From Hymenoscyphus infarciens (lineage: Eukaryota > Ascomycota > Leotiomycetes > Helotiales > Helotiaceae): a stretch of DNA of 64,000 nucleotides. The stretch lies in NCBI GenBank assembly GCA_001414345.1, contig LLCB01000188.1, forward strand, positions 1-64,000. The letters run 5' to 3'. Of this stretch, positions 1 through 12,954 are shown piece after piece. Within the stretch, counting starts at the first letter, position 1; the number at the start of each line of letters is the position of its first letter. The notes beneath the pieces are model-generated. The model ran no database searches. It saw nothing but the letters and a program-made list of their open reading frames with translations, and was not told where the DNA came from. Made by a program: the position numbers and the translations under genes.

Positions 1-490
1 ATATATATATATATATATATGGCAGGGAGTAGCACGGAGAACCACTTAAAACCCTTCCACATGAGTTGGGAGACTCACTTATTACGTAGTATATACTTAC
101 CTAGTGCCTCGATGGATCGCCTAGTCCCACCTGCCTACGGTGTTCCAAACCCAAAGACAAGGTAGGAGGGGAAGGAGGTAGATTCGACAAAACGGAAGGC
201 GCGACCCACCCACCTGCACTTTCCTTCTTTGACTCTTCTCTTACCGAAGATTCCTCTTTTCCTCCTCCTCCTTCCTCCACCCTCCCAACTCCAATCCTGT
301 CTTCCTTTTTCCACCCGACGTTCACTTCAACGGATCGTCTACTCAACGCGTCTCTCCATCCTCTCGATTCCAAGTGACGCGTTAAGTAAGTGTCAATCCT
401 CTGGCGCGTTTGCCTGCCTCTTAATCTACTTGTCTTCTGCGCGTCGTCAATTCAAGTTCTCACAGCTCCTCGTCCACGATCAACTCCAAA
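1..490. other. Upstream region of the BTB gene
   Basis: It opens with a 20-bp (AT)n run. A long pyrimidine-rich stretch around 225-310 is typical of promoters and 5' leaders of filamentous ascomycete genes. I see no gene here. Confidence 0.5.
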
Positions 491-1842
491 ATGGCGTGTA
501 AGAGTCTCAAGAAGCACCGCCTTTCCGACAATCTTTGCGGACCCATGATCAAGATTGTGGCAGGTACGGGAAAAGAAGTAGGTAGCTCTCGTGTCCTTCC
601 TTTCGTCTTCTAACTTCTTGGTCTAGCGCAAGAGCTTGGATATTCACAAGAACCTTTTGCAGAAATGCACCAAGTACTTCGACCCCAAGTTCAAGTCCGG
701 TGAAGTCTTCCTTGACAATGAGGAACCTGAAGTATTGGAGAACTTCAATACTTGGTTGTATTCTGGTGAGCCGTCCCACCTCCGCCCCTAGTACGAGCAC
801 TTCGACTTCTCGTCTGCCCCTCGTGTGCACGCAGGCTTCGGATTTCCTTCGACTTGTGGCACAAATTGAAGATCCAAGACTAACTTTTCCCTCGTGCCAA
901 GGTGAAATCGAGAAACCTCCTACCAAAGTCACACTCAAGTCGAAACCAAGTGGGAAGGAGGCGCAGAGATTGGAGAATGATCTGCGAAAGAGATTCGACG
1001 GCCGAGTATGCAACATTCTAGCTTGTTCCTCATTTTTGTTTTTGATTGGCCGGGAGTGATTTTAATTCTCGCTCTATGTTTCTGAATTATCGAGAAAGAC
1101 ATGTGCTAAAATCTTGCAGACCAAAACTTTGACGGACCTCTACCTTTTCGCAGAGAAGCTAGCGATCAATGATCTCATGAACAAATGCATGGATGTCATT
1201 CAAGATGGATTCTACGAGTATGGCACGATTTTTGGACCAGGCCAGATCAGTAAGATCTTCTTCAAGAGCAAGGCGGATTCCGTAAGCAGCTTTTCCTTTT
1301 GCCCATTCTTCCGAACTCAAGCACTCCGAGTCTTGAGCAAGACTCGTCCCGGCTTGCTTCTCTCGGCTCTTCATACAACGAGAGAAACATCTGCTGATAT
1401 GCGATAGAAACTTCGTGAGCTTTGTGTTGCTGCCAATGTTCTCCATCTCGATCGCGGATGTTCCACCCTTCGCGAAGAACATATGATGCTTGCCATGACA
1501 GTTCCAGGCAAGTCTTCCCTGGGTCTTTTCTTCCTTTTCATGTTGTTTCAGGGCGGTTGGGACACCTTTCCTTCCTTAGAGATGCTTCAGGATATGACAA
1601 GGCTGACTCTGATACTTTCCGCAGGATATTTCGATTACATCCTCAAGTGGATGGGCAGAAACTTCCATTTGTTGGGCCGACGATACGAGGAGGGATACGA
1701 TATCAGCCAGAATCCGCCAAAAGGCTTTACCATATTCAACCGTGGACTTCTCTGCCCTTGTCATTTCCATGTCCACGCTTCTGGCGAGGCTCATCACGGC
1801 CACGACGGTTGTGCTGTTCCTTACATGAGCTGCGATCATTAA
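491..1842 (+). CDS. BTB/POZ domain protein (6 exons, 269 aa)
   Basis: Probable adaptor that presents a BTB fold for dimerisation or for Cullin-3 type ubiquitin ligases; the partner is unknown. Exons 491-577, 627-765, 902-1005, 1120-1281, 1408-1507 and 1625-1842 join in frame to 269 codons. The early segment reads KSLDIHKNLLQKCTKYFDPK, then FLDNEEPEVLENFNTWLYSG, then TDLYLFAEKLAINDLMNKCM, which follows the fungal BTB order (HK.LL...S.YF, dD.peaf..fl.WLY.g, ly.lAek..i..L.n). The C-terminus is rich in His and Cys (CPCHFHVH) and resembles no domain I know. The introns have CTAAC/CTGAC branch sites. The fifth intron (1508-1624) uses a GC donor (GCAAGT), is 117 bp and contains no stop, so an intron-retained isoform longer by 39 aa would also be open. 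The ATG at 491 is the first that gives this frame. Certain of the BTB call; exon borders are inferred by eye. Confidence 0.85.
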
Positions 1843-2540
1843 GTATTAGGGTTGGCTGGTGAGAATGTGGCTTCATGTTTACTAGGTTGACAAGGGTCGA
1901 CCCACGTTTCGAACTTTTGCTTTGCTTTAATGGTTTATTATGTGGATCATACAGGGGGCACGGTATTTGTAGTCTATCGGTGGATATATTCTAGCTTTTG
2001 CTTTATGATTTTGCTTCTTATGATACCCAGATGTAGAGGTATTACTTGCTCCACACTCGAGATATGAATGGAATAACAATGAATCAGTGAGATCCTATGA
2101 TATGATTTTTAATGATGGCTTGTAGTGTTATTTGATACTGAGAGTCTTGGAGGATATCGTTACTGCACTCGGAAATACTTTGTTGAAGACCCGAAAAAGT
2201 ATAAGAGAGTTCTAACATGCTTTGTTCCGTGACGTTTTGTGGATGGGTGGAGTCAGGTGCAGGTGTACACCCACAGTAAATTAGTGTGCTAGAAGTCCTA
2301 GAACAATTCAGTTGAGTGTTTCAGGGGACGTGTGATACCAAAGAACAATGGCAGTTGAGTGTTCTAGTGTACTCGGTTTCTGACTTTGACCTCGTGGAAT
2401 GATTTTCTGGGACAACCTGGAAATCGACCATTCCTTTCCAGCCGCAGCTAGGTCTACACAACGAATAAAAGCTACGAATATATTCAGAATATTCACGATT
2501 TTCCACGGATAAAATACCCTTCGAATTATTCAAGAATAAG
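1843..2540. other. 3' flank of the BTB gene, grading into AT-rich DNA
   Basis: Ordinary-composition sequence with AT content rising from about 2480. Short open frames on the minus strand (2308-2533) have no protein-like character. No gene is seen. Confidence 0.4.
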
Positions 2541-2944
2541 GAGCGTTTAAGGTATAAATAGTAGTCGTTTATTTATAAATATTCTATATTCTCTACCCTT
2601 TTAGTAGAGGTTCCTACTTATCCAAATATATATAAAAATCCCTTAAAATTATCTACTTTAGTCGCTTTCGTTATCTCGATTAGGCTACGCTAGAGCGTTT
2701 CTAGGCTAAAAAAGTAGATAAATTATTAAATAAGGTAAAAAGAGTAGAGCCTTTTAACTCTTTTAACGTTAAAACCTTAGTTAAAACCTTAGCTTAAAGG
2801 TTACGTATATAATGTTTTAGAAAGTAGAGTGTTATATAATACTCTTTAATATAATACTCTATTTTATATAATATAAGTAATAAAGAGTAGAGACAATAGT
2901 AATCTATTAATAATAATTAAAAGTAAGTGAATTTATAGTTTAGT

Positions 2945-5900
2945 TATATTTAAATAAGTTACGCTATTCTGTCTTAATACTAGTAGAGGCCTCTAGTATA
3001 CTAAGAGCGCTACTACGTGATTCGCTCCCTCGTTCTCCTATTCACTCTACTAGAAGCGTTTTAAAATCCTTTTATATTATATATATATATTATTATATTT
3101 CTAAATACTAATACTCTAGAAACTATAGATATAACTTAAATTATTACTTAAAAGTATCTAATACTCGTAAAATACTTAAATATATACTTAACTAGTTAAA
3201 CTAACGAAACTAATAAAAATATTAATATCTCTAAAAAGTAGAAATAACCTTAGTTTTATCTTCTTAGAGTATCGCCTAACTTCAAGATATATTCTAATAG
3301 TAATATATATAAGTACTTATCTTTTCTCTAAGAGACTAGCTCTCTAGACCTCTTAGTAGAAGAGATACTCTTCTACACTTACTCGCTAGGAGTAAGCGTC
3401 TCCTATATATAAAAGTAAATGAATTTAAGCCTTTTCATCTTTTTAATATAAATCGTATTATATCTATATCTATATCTAGTATATCTAAATTAGCTTATAG
3501 CTGAATTTAAATTTATATCTAAATACGTCGATACTCTCTTCTATCTTTCTAATCTTTTAATCTAAGATAGAGCCTAACTCTTCTAACCTATAAGCGTGTA
3601 AATAGCCTAAGACTCTCTATCCTTCTCTATAAAAGGTTAATCTCTTTAATAATCCTAAAAGCCTCTTATAATAGCGTAAGAAGTTATTTAAGTATACTAA
3701 TTTAGATAGAATATTACTATCTAAGAAGGACTTTAATATACTATAGCCTTATCTCTTAAATATATAGAGTATTAAGTACGCCTCTTAAAGTAATAAAGAT
3801 AATATATAAACGTCTTAATATAATTATATCTTTAAGTATAAAAAGAATTAAAGTATAACTACTAATAAAATAATTAATACTATATGTAATTTAACTCTTA
3901 AGTACTCTTATACTATTTAAGTAATCTACTACCTACTTAATAATTAGGTCTAAATCGTATAAACCGCTACTATAGAAGATTATAGTTATATTCTTAATAA
4001 TTATAATCTAAAGAGAAGGAATTATACTATATACTAAATTATTAAAAGCTAACTTAAAGTTAGATATAAGCCTTCTACTATTATAGTTACTCTTAAAAAG
4101 AGCTAAGTATAATTAGATAATACTAAAGAATAATATCTCTTACTTAAGAATATATATAATTAGAAATAATTACTTAATACTACTACTTAGAGATAAGGCC
4201 TTAGTAGAGTTAAAAAATTAATTAAATCTTCTAAATTCTCTAATAAATAAGATAGCTTCCTTATTAAGATAGAGCGAGTAGTAGAACACTTAAAAGAGTA
4301 TATAGCGTAAGAAAAGAGACTCTACTTTTATAACTCTATTATTATTAATAAAAGAGGAAAGAGCTCTAAAAAGAGTAAGCTAAAGAGTAGAGAAGAGTAT
4401 AAAGTTTAGAGATTTATATAAGTAAAAGTAAAGAGACTTAAGCTTCTTATAAAGGATAGATATCTTATACTAATTAATTCTACTTATAAAACTAATTACC
4501 TTAAATAGAAGCTCTTCTTATTAGTATATTACTTACCTAAGAGCGTATACTTACTATCCGCCTTCTTCTTTACTTTTAATAAAGATAGCGAGATTATTAA
4601 AGCTTACTTTTATTAAATCGCAACCTAGGTAAAAGAGAGGCTTAATATATAATAATATATTAAGTACGCTCTCTCTAATAACTCTACTACTAAGTAGTAA
4701 CTTATAATTAAGAATATATTCGTTAAGAAGGATAGGTTCTCTCTATATAATACTATTAAGCACTTTATCTATATATAGTACTCTAGCTAAATAATATATT
4801 AAAACCTTAAGAACCGTAGATAGGATTATCTTATATAAGCTACTAACTACTTTAAGAGCGTATAATTTTATTAATATTTAAAAACTAGATATAATAAATT
4901 AATATAATCCGCTCTTAATATAATCCTAGATAGCCTTACTCTTAAAAAGAGTAGGAATAAATCCTAAGATATAAAGGAGTATATATAAAGAGAGTAGAGA
5001 GATACTAGTAAAAAGTAGGTAAACTACGCTTATTAAGAAGAGCTAATCCTTATATAAGTTCTTACTACTAGGCTAAATAAAGAATAGCACTATAAGCTTA
5101 AAAGATCTCTCTTCCTTTATAAGAACTAAGATTCTAGATATACTCTTACTTTTATAGTATAAATAGTCGAGAAAGGCGCTAATAATTAAATAAATAAGAA
5201 TAAAAAGACTATATATAATCTTAATAACAAAGTTAACATATTTATAGATTAATATCCTTAGCTAGAACTATTCCTATAATTAGTATAAGACATTCTAATA
5301 AGTAACTTAGTAGATATAGAGAAGATATATTATAAAGCTACTAAGGGTTTACTTATAGAAGCTTAACGATTATTATATAAGAGCTATACTCTTAATACTA
5401 ATAGCGAGTATAATTATAAGAGCTTTTATATATAGAAGTTACTCTACTAGTATATACTTAAATAATATATCCTTCTTTCTAAGCTTAATACGTAAGATTA
5501 ATAATAGTAACTTAATTAGTATAAGTACTTAAGCGCTTTCTAAGATACTAAGAGATATACGATATTCTAACGCTCTTAATAAGTATAATCTAATAATCCT
5601 CTAGCTAAATATATTAGCTCTAATAACTCTTACTTTCGTATATACTAATATAGCTAGTAAGAGGTTAATAAAGTATTCTTTTAGATTAAGAATAGAGAGT
5701 ACGTAATTAAGAACTTCTACTAAAAGCAAGATATACTAGAGATATAAATAAAACTATTACTATTAAAAAGCGTTAACGAATTTAAATAATTTTAGAATAT
5801 AATTAAGTATAAGAAGCTAGAGAATTAGATTATAGAAAAGTAATAAGAGATTACTATATAAGATACTTAGCGATTATAACGTATAAGTACTACTTATAAA

Positions 5901-6514
5901 AGTTAGAATAGCTTCTTTTAATCTAACCTCTACTACTCTAGAATAGACATTAATTTAATCTCTTAATTTAACGCTTTTAATACTATTACTACCGCTTCTT
6001 AAAGTATATATTATAGTACGCCGATTAATAAGACGTAACTAAATTAGATACTAGATAATATAGAGTAATAGATAGAAGTCGATAAGTAGATTACTAAAGA
6101 CCTTAGTATAGCGTTTTATAAGAATTAGTAAGAGAGTATACTAAGAGAACCCGTATCTAGCGTAAAAGTAAAGAGAAAGCGCTAGCTTAATTAGACAATT
6201 AGTATATAATTAAGAAAAGTCCTTAGATTTAAGCTTTTTAAGCTTTAAATTAACTTTTTAGACGCTTTATTCGATTATATATAGTTTATTAATTTATTAT
6301 TATTATAAGCTTTATTTACTCTTTTCAACTGATTTTATATATCTATAGCCTCTTAGTATAAATTCACTTTTTTAGATAAAACTAGTCCTTTTTAAGAAGA
6401 TAGTAGCGATTGTTTTCTAGTAAGAGTGAATATATTAAAATTTCACTAATTTTATATACTAGTATAATACCTAAGCTAGCGTTAGAACAGAATAGTGTTT
6501 CCTATTTAAATATA
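2945..6514. mobile_element. Degenerate DNA-transposon-like element with imperfect TIRs
   Basis: The left end (2945-2985) and the reverse complement of the right end (6475-6514) align over about 41 bp with roughly three quarters identity; most differences are C/T or G/A transitions. A second, subterminal inverted match (TTCACTCT near 3043 and AGAGTGAA near 6424, each followed inward by ACTAGAA or its complement) supports a longer imperfect TIR. The termini lie in TATTTAAAT-type sequence on both sides, so an 8-9 bp target duplication is possible but cannot be distinguished from palindromic sequence. The 3.5-kb interior has no readable frame, so the superfamily is unknown. Confidence 0.45.
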
Positions 6515-8689
6515 TATATAAAAAGAGAGTAAAATCTAATATATACGAACTCTCTATACTAAGACCTAGAGAGCGGATATTAAGCTTAATAAATAGAAAC
6601 TATTCGTAATATATTTATTTAAGCTCTTATTACTCGAAGAATCGCTTAAATACTATATATTTATTTAATATTTATAAGAAATAATTAATATTTTATTTAT
6701 CTATTCGTTATATAGACCTAGCTATAGCCTCTCGCTTACTACCGCGCTTACTATAATATAGTGAAATCTCTTCTATAGAAAATTTTAGAGTTAAGAACCG
6801 GACTAGTTCTATAGCGAATATCTTACTTTAAATAGAATAAGATAGAATATTAATAGAGTTACCTAGAGCAAATACCTTTATAATAGACATAGTACTACCT
6901 ATTATACCTTCTATTCTCGAGAGGAGTTATAAGAGTTAATTACTTATATCTAAGTACTCTTATTATTTTTATACTATTCTTATAATTATAACAACGTTAG
7001 TTCTTAGTAAATTATAAAGCGTAGACTCTCTCTCGATAGTACTTTATATCTTATAATAATAGAGCTAGTTTTCTTCTATCTAGCTTATTACTTAAATTAG
7101 TTATCTACTAGTAGTATTAGTAATAACGTTCTTATAATAAGCTTCTCTTCTAACTTAAGTAGAAACTAAGCTTATTTAGAAGAGAAGCGCGAATATATAA
7201 TAGAGAGATAGTAGATTATTAGAGCTCTTATAACTTTTCTATTTCTCTATAGTAAATATAGAAGCCTCTCTCTTCTAAGTACTACTCTTTAACTACGTTT
7301 CTTATATATTAACTATGGTTTATTCTATATATAAGAAGCTAATACTAGATTAAGAAGATTAGAAAATATTTAGTAATAATAGATAAACTAGATAGAGCGA
7401 CGGGAATTATAGAGTATAGAAGAATTTCTTAATTAATAATAAAGCTAATAGATAAATAGAAAGTAGATAAAAATAATTCTAGATAAGCTAAGCTCTCTAA
7501 TCTTAGATATTATAAGATCTAAGTCTTAGATATATTTAAAACTCTTCTAGATATATTTAAGCTTCTATAAGAATTTAAAATAGTATACTAGTACTAATAA
7601 CTTTATATAAGAAATAAGAGTAGAATAATACTAGAAGAAGTTATAGAGAAACGTTATATTAGCTTATAATAATAGCTAAGTTTAGCTTTATATAGAAGAA
7701 CGAGTTAAAATACACTTAAACTAGTAAGTATTATAACTATTATCTTATAAAAGAGTCTTTATAACTCTGAAATAAAGAAATCGCGAGTTTCTTTCTAAGT
7801 AATAAGATAAAAGATAATAATAGAAGCTAGAGAGATAATTCTTATATATTATATATTCTCTTATAATTTTATAGGAATAGATAATAATAATATAGTAGTT
7901 ATAAGTAGTAGATAGTAGATAGCTATATAAGGCTTTTATATCTTCTCTTTAAAAACGTAGCTTAAATTAAGAAATTAGTAATTTTCTAAGGTTTTTAAAA
8001 TAGATTTTTATTTATAGTTTCTTAAGAGCTTTTACTATAACTATAATTAACTTAAACTATAGCTAATTTTAGTAATTATATAGATAGTATAAACTTCTAT
8101 ATTAAATCTTATAAGACTACTTTTAGAACTCGATTTTTAAAACTAGCTATTTATAATAACTTAGTAGTAAAGATATAATTCTAAAGCTTAGCTTATAGCT
8201 AAAGAAATTAAAGCTTAGAATATAATTAAAAAGAGTATTTTAAAATAATTTTATCTAATCTATTATAAGATCTTAAAAGCTATTTATAATCTTATTAACT
8301 ATAAATAGTAGTACTATAGATAATAGCTTATTATTAATTAAGAGGCTTCTAAGTTTACTTCTATTAAAAAAGATTATAAGAATAAAATACTAAAGTACTT
8401 AGAATATATATATATATATATATATTAGCTTTCTAGTATTATAATAGTAATTAATACTTTTATTCTCTAAAGAATTATAAATCTCTGAAATATTTACTAA
8501 ATTAATTAAAAAAGAAACTTTCTTATTCTCTAACTAAATACTCTCTAAATCTATTATTTTAGAGAGTATTCTAGTTAATTATAAGAGATATTTTAGTTAT
8601 TTAACGCTATTTATCTAGTTATTAGTATTTTTATACAAATAAACTAAGAAATTATTAAATATAATAAATTAACTTGCTTATATATTACT

Positions 8690-9459
8690 TACTTATAACT
8701 AAATAGTCTAAATATCTATTAAATAGAGAAATAGAGTATATAGTTTTATAAGCTATTAATAGAAGACTTAGTCTTATTATCTATTAAATAGATAAATAGA
8801 GTATATAGTATTATAAGCTATTAATAGAAGACTTAGTCTTATTATCTATTTAATAGATATTTAAAGTACTTATTCTAAGTAAACTAAATATCTATTAAAT
8901 AGATAAATAGAGTATATAGTCTTATAAGCTATTAATAAAAGACTTAGTCTTATTATCTATTAAATAGATATTTAGAGTATATAGTCTTTTACGCTATTAA
9001 TAAAAGACTTAGTCTAATTATCTATTTAATAGATATTTAGAGTATATAGTCTTATAAGCTATTAAGAGAAGACTTAGTCTTATTATCTATTTAATAGATA
9101 TATAGAGTACTTATTATAAGTAGACTAAATATCTATTAAATAGATAAATAGAGTATATAGTCTTATAAGCTATTAATAGAAGACTTAGTCTTATTATCTA
9201 TTAAATAGATATTTAGAACACTTATTCTAAGTAGTCCAAATATCTATTTAATAGATCTTTAGAGTATATAGTCTTATAAGCTATTAATAGAAGACTTAGT
9301 CTTATTATCTATTAAATAGATATTTAGAACACTTATTCTAAGTAGTCTAAATATCTATTTAATAGATCTTTAGAGTATATAGTCTTATAAGCTATTAATA
9401 GAAGACTTAGTCTTATTATCTATTAAATAGATATTTAGAGTACCTATTCTAAGTAGTCT
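8690..9459. repeat. Palindrome-based minisatellite, ~10 degenerate units
   Basis: Tandem units alternate a short palindrome (TATCTATTAAATAGATA and variants) with the segment AGAGTATATAGTCTTATAAG, then CTATTAATAGAAGACTTAGTC. Some units carry a spacer with CTTATTCTAAGTA. Many units can form hairpins. The array is interrupted at 9460 by an LTR element and resumes at 12720. No coding content is present. Confidence 0.8.
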
Positions 9460-9784
9460 TATAATAGTATAAAATATATACTATTATAGAAGAGATATAT
9501 AAAAGTATATTTAAGATAGAATAATATATATAAATACTAGGCTCTAATATAAAAGAAAAGGAAAAACTATCTCTCTCTAACTCTAGAAGTAGGCTACTAT
9601 ATCTAAGAGGTTCTAAAACCGAATAATAATATATATTAGCTAATATAAAAGCCTAAACTCTACGAAGTATATCTAAAAGCCTAGATATATATAACCTTCT
9701 TAAAATAGATAATATAAGATAATAACTACTAAAACCTTATATATAGTAGATACTCTTAGCTATCTAGAATAGTATACTATTATA
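9460..9784 (+). repeat. Left LTR of the 3.26-kb element
   Basis: It starts TATAATAGTATA and ends TATACTATTATA. A less mutated family member at 21408-21984 ends in ATTACA (TGTAAT when read on the element strand), so the original ends were probably TG...CA, as in retroviral-type LTRs. It contains the family-diagnostic AATACTAGGCTCTAATAT. Confidence 0.8.
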
Positions 9785-10464
9785 TCCCTCTTCTTTAAAA
9801 AAGACTTATTCTAAGTCTTTTCTCTCTTATTATTTAGAGTTAAATTAGAATACTATAATATAATTATTAAGATTAAAGTACTTATTATATTTATTAATTT
9901 TATTATAAGTAAAAAGGTAAATTAGAGTATAAATTATAGCTAATCTAAGTTTATAGATATTTTATTTATTAAAATTATTATAAGTAAGAAATTAGTTCTA
10001 AATTAACTTTATAAATACTTATAAAGAGACTTTATTTTAAATTCTTCTATATTAAAAGTAAGTAATTATATTTACTAAAAGAGTAAGGTCTAATCTATCT
10101 AATAGATTAGAAAAAGTTTAAAGTAAAGTTAGATATTATTTAGTTAAGATTAATAGTAATAACTTAATTAAGAGCTTACTTCTAAGTTTTATATTAATAA
10201 AGAGTATAGTTTAACTAATTTATATCTAATTTAAAAAATTTACTAAAAAAGTATAAGTCTAAAAAAGTTTAAAATAAAGTTAAAACTAAAAAGTTAATAA
10301 TATTATAGATAATAATAATAACTTAGCTAAGAGGTTATTATTCTTTTAAGAGTATACTAATTTATATCTAATTTAAATTTAAAATAAAAAAGAACTTCTA
10401 GCTTAATTAGAAGTAAAAGAAAGTAAGAAAGTAAAGACTATAAGACTCTATACTAGAGTTAGTA

Positions 10465-10858
10465 TATAATAGTATAAAATATATATAACTATAGAAGAGG
10501 TATATAGAAGTGCGTTTAGTAGAATAATATATATAAATACTAGGCTCTAATATAGAAGAAACGGAAAAACTATCTCTCTTTTATACTAAGTATAAACATC
10601 TATATATAAGAGATTAGAGACTACTAAGTCTTAATAATAATAATAACCGAGCTCTTTCTAATATAGCTAATAAAATAATAAGAGCCTTAAAGCTAAATAT
10701 ATAAGGCTTTAAAGCGAAATATATAATATCTAAACCTTACTCTCTTTAGTACCTTCTATTTTATAAGTATTAGATTAATCGTAAATCTTAGCTCTAAGGT
10801 ATTAGAGATATAAGCAGGTTTATAAATACCGGCAATTTCAGAATAGCGTACTATTATA
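10465..10858 (+). mobile_element. Solo LTR, 394 bp, with TSD TAGTA
   Basis: Longer variant of the same LTR family: TATAATAGTATA start, GAATAGCGTACTATTATA end, with the AATACTAGGCTCTAATAT core. Flanked by TAGTA on both sides (10460-10464 and 10859-10863). It lies within the interior of the 9460-12719 element. Confidence 0.8.
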
Positions 10859-12394
10859 TAGTAGAGTTTTAGCTAGTTAAATAAACTTAATACTAAAGTT
10901 ATTAAAGTTAAAATTATTATCTAATATTTAAGATAATAAAAAGAATAGTTTTAAGTATAATATTTATTAGTACTATTATATAAACTATATTACTAAGGTT
11001 TCTAAGCTATCTTATTCTCTTTAGTAATTCTAAATTAAAGTACTTAAAAACTTATTTATTATCTTCTAATTTTAAAGAAGAGTTACTATTATATTATAAG
11101 AAGCTTAAAGCTAGATAGAGAGGTATTTTAAACTAAAATACTAATATTAAATAATTTTATTATTTCTAAATATTTAATACTTTAGTATTTCTCCTTATCT
11201 AAAGCTAAAAGATTATTTTCTATTTTAGTAAAGTTATAATACTAGTATCTCTTAAGTATAGTAAATATATTCTAAAGCTAAGATATAATCTTATCTTATA
11301 TATAAAAGAACTATTCTAATTCTCTCTAAGTATAGCTATACTTAAAAAGTAAACGTTTCTTTAGTATAATCTTCTTCTAATTCTACTTCTATCTCTTTTA
11401 ACCTTTATACTAGCTAGAACCTAGTCTATAACTATAGTCTTTTAAATATTTACTAGTAGAAGTTTAAGAAAAAAGTTTAAAGTAGAGTTAGATAATATTT
11501 AGTTAGTATTATTAAAAATAGTAATAACTTAGTTAAGAGCTTACTTCTTTAGTCTTAATAGAAAGTGTATTTTAACTAATTTATATCTAATTTAAAAGAA
11601 GTAGTAAGAAGGTATTAGAGATAATAGTATCTCTTAAATAAAAGAGGTCTAAATTTAAGTTTTAAAAGTAAAGAAGAGTTTAAATAAAGGTTTAAAAAAG
11701 AGTTAAATTAGTAAAGGTTTAAAAGTAGAGTGTTTTTAACTTTAAAGTTTACTTAGAATTTTATTCTCTATCTCTTAACTAATTAATTATTTATTCTTTA
11801 TCTTTATATCTCTATCTTATCTAATTATTATCTATATTTAAAAAGTCTTTTTAAGAGAAGAGCTAAGCTCTTATTATTTTATAACTTTTTATTCTTAGGT
11901 ATATAAGTAAGGATTAAAGAGAAATTAAATAAGAGATATCTTTTAGAAAGAGAGATATCTCTAGAAAGAGTTTATTACTTAATACTTTATAATAGAACTA
12001 GTTTAATATAATATTAATTTAAAGAGAGAGAGAGAGGTAAGATTAGATTTAAAAGCCTTTTAAATAACTTTAGTATATTAAGTTATTTACTAAACCTATA
12101 TATAGTAGTCTCTATATAGAGAGAGTTATTAGAAGCTTTTAAAATATTTAGTATATTCCTACTTTCTTAATATATATTTTACTAGCTATTTATAACTAAT
12201 ACTAAACTCTAATATCACTAGTTATCTAAGAGATCTCTAGAATCCTAGCTATTTAAGGTTATTATTATTTAGATCTAATTCTAGCTTAAAGTAAAAGATA
12301 TATTATTAACTTTAAATTTAAAATAAAAGTAATAATAAGCTTAAAAGAAATATTATAAAAGCTATTACTAGTAAAGAAGAGTTTTTCCTTTTTA

Positions 12395-12719
12395 TATAAT
12401 AATATAAAATATATACTACTATAAAAGAGATATATAAGAGTATATTTAAAATAGAATAATATATATAAATACTAGGCTTTAATATAGAAGAAAAAGAAAA
12501 ACTATCTCTTTCTAACTCTAGAAGTAGGCTATTATATATAAGAGGTTCTAAAACTAAATAATAATATACGTTAACTAATATAAAAGCCTAAACCTTATAA
12601 AGTACGTCTAAAAGCCTAGATATATATAATCTTCTTAAAATAGATAATATAAGATAATAACTATTAAAACCTTATATATAGTAGGTACTTCTAGCTATTT
12701 AGGATAGTATACTATTATA
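12395..12719 (+). repeat. Right LTR of the 3.26-kb element
   Basis: It has the same length (325 bp) and nearly the same sequence as 9460-9784; differences are largely A/G and C/T. A purine-rich stretch (GTAAAGAAGAG, 12371-12381) lies just upstream, where a polypurine tract would be expected. Confidence 0.8.
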
Positions 12720-12870
12720 AGTCTAAATATCTATTTAATAGATATTTAGAGTATATAGTCTTATAAGGTATTAATAGAAGACTTAGTCTAATTATCTATT
12801 AAATAGATAAATAGAGTATAAAGTCTTATAAGCTATTAATAAAAGACTTAGTCTAATTATCTATTAAATA
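12720..12870. repeat. Right remainder of the split minisatellite
   Basis: Continues the unit structure of 8690-9459 (palindromic TCTATTTAATAGA, AGAGTATATAGTCTTATAAG, GACTTAGTCTAATTATCTA). It begins with the right copy of the AGTCT target duplication. Confidence 0.75.
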
Positions 12871-12904
12871 GATAATATCTTACGTAGGACCTTATAGCCC
12901 TCTA

Positions 12905-12934
12905 AGGCCGGGATCTTAGCGTAGCACCCGGCCT
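12905..12934. other. GC-rich hairpin at the edge of the foldback element
   Basis: AGGCCGGG and CCCGGCCT form an 8-bp perfect stem with a 14-nt loop. This GC-rich spot stands out in AT-rich surroundings and lies about 20 bp outside the inverted arm starting near 12955. Confidence 0.55.
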
Positions 12935-12954
12935 CTATAAGAGTGTTTTAGAGT

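Larger units (their letters stand above)
9460..12719 (+). mobile_element. Non-autonomous LTR retroelement, 3260 bp, with 5-bp TSD
   Basis: Two same-orientation LTRs of 325 bp each (9460-9784 and 12395-12719) bound a 2.6-kb interior. The element is flanked on both sides by AGTCT (9455-9459 and 12720-12724). An uninterrupted copy of the same minisatellite junction at about 9340-9365 (TCTAAGTAGTCTAAATATC) gives the empty site, so the insertion is exact. The interior has no protein frame and contains a solo LTR of the same family (10465-10858). After removing that, only about 2.2 kb of internal sequence remains, too short for gag-pol. This fits a TRIM/LARD-like or deleted element. The interior also contains three related ~130-bp segments near 10100-10225, 10255-10380 and 11455-11600, each including AACTAATTTATATCTAATTT or a close variant. 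Strand is set by agreement with the other copies, not by coding. Confidence 0.8.

Noticed and set aside
549..1016. 155-codon minus-strand open frame overlapping the BTB gene
   Set aside because: It is antisense to well-supported BTB exons and looks like a shadow of the coding strand.
8400..9460. CRISPR-like spaced palindromic repeats
   Set aside because: Fungal DNA; the 'spacers' are themselves repeated and the units vary in length, so this is a minisatellite.
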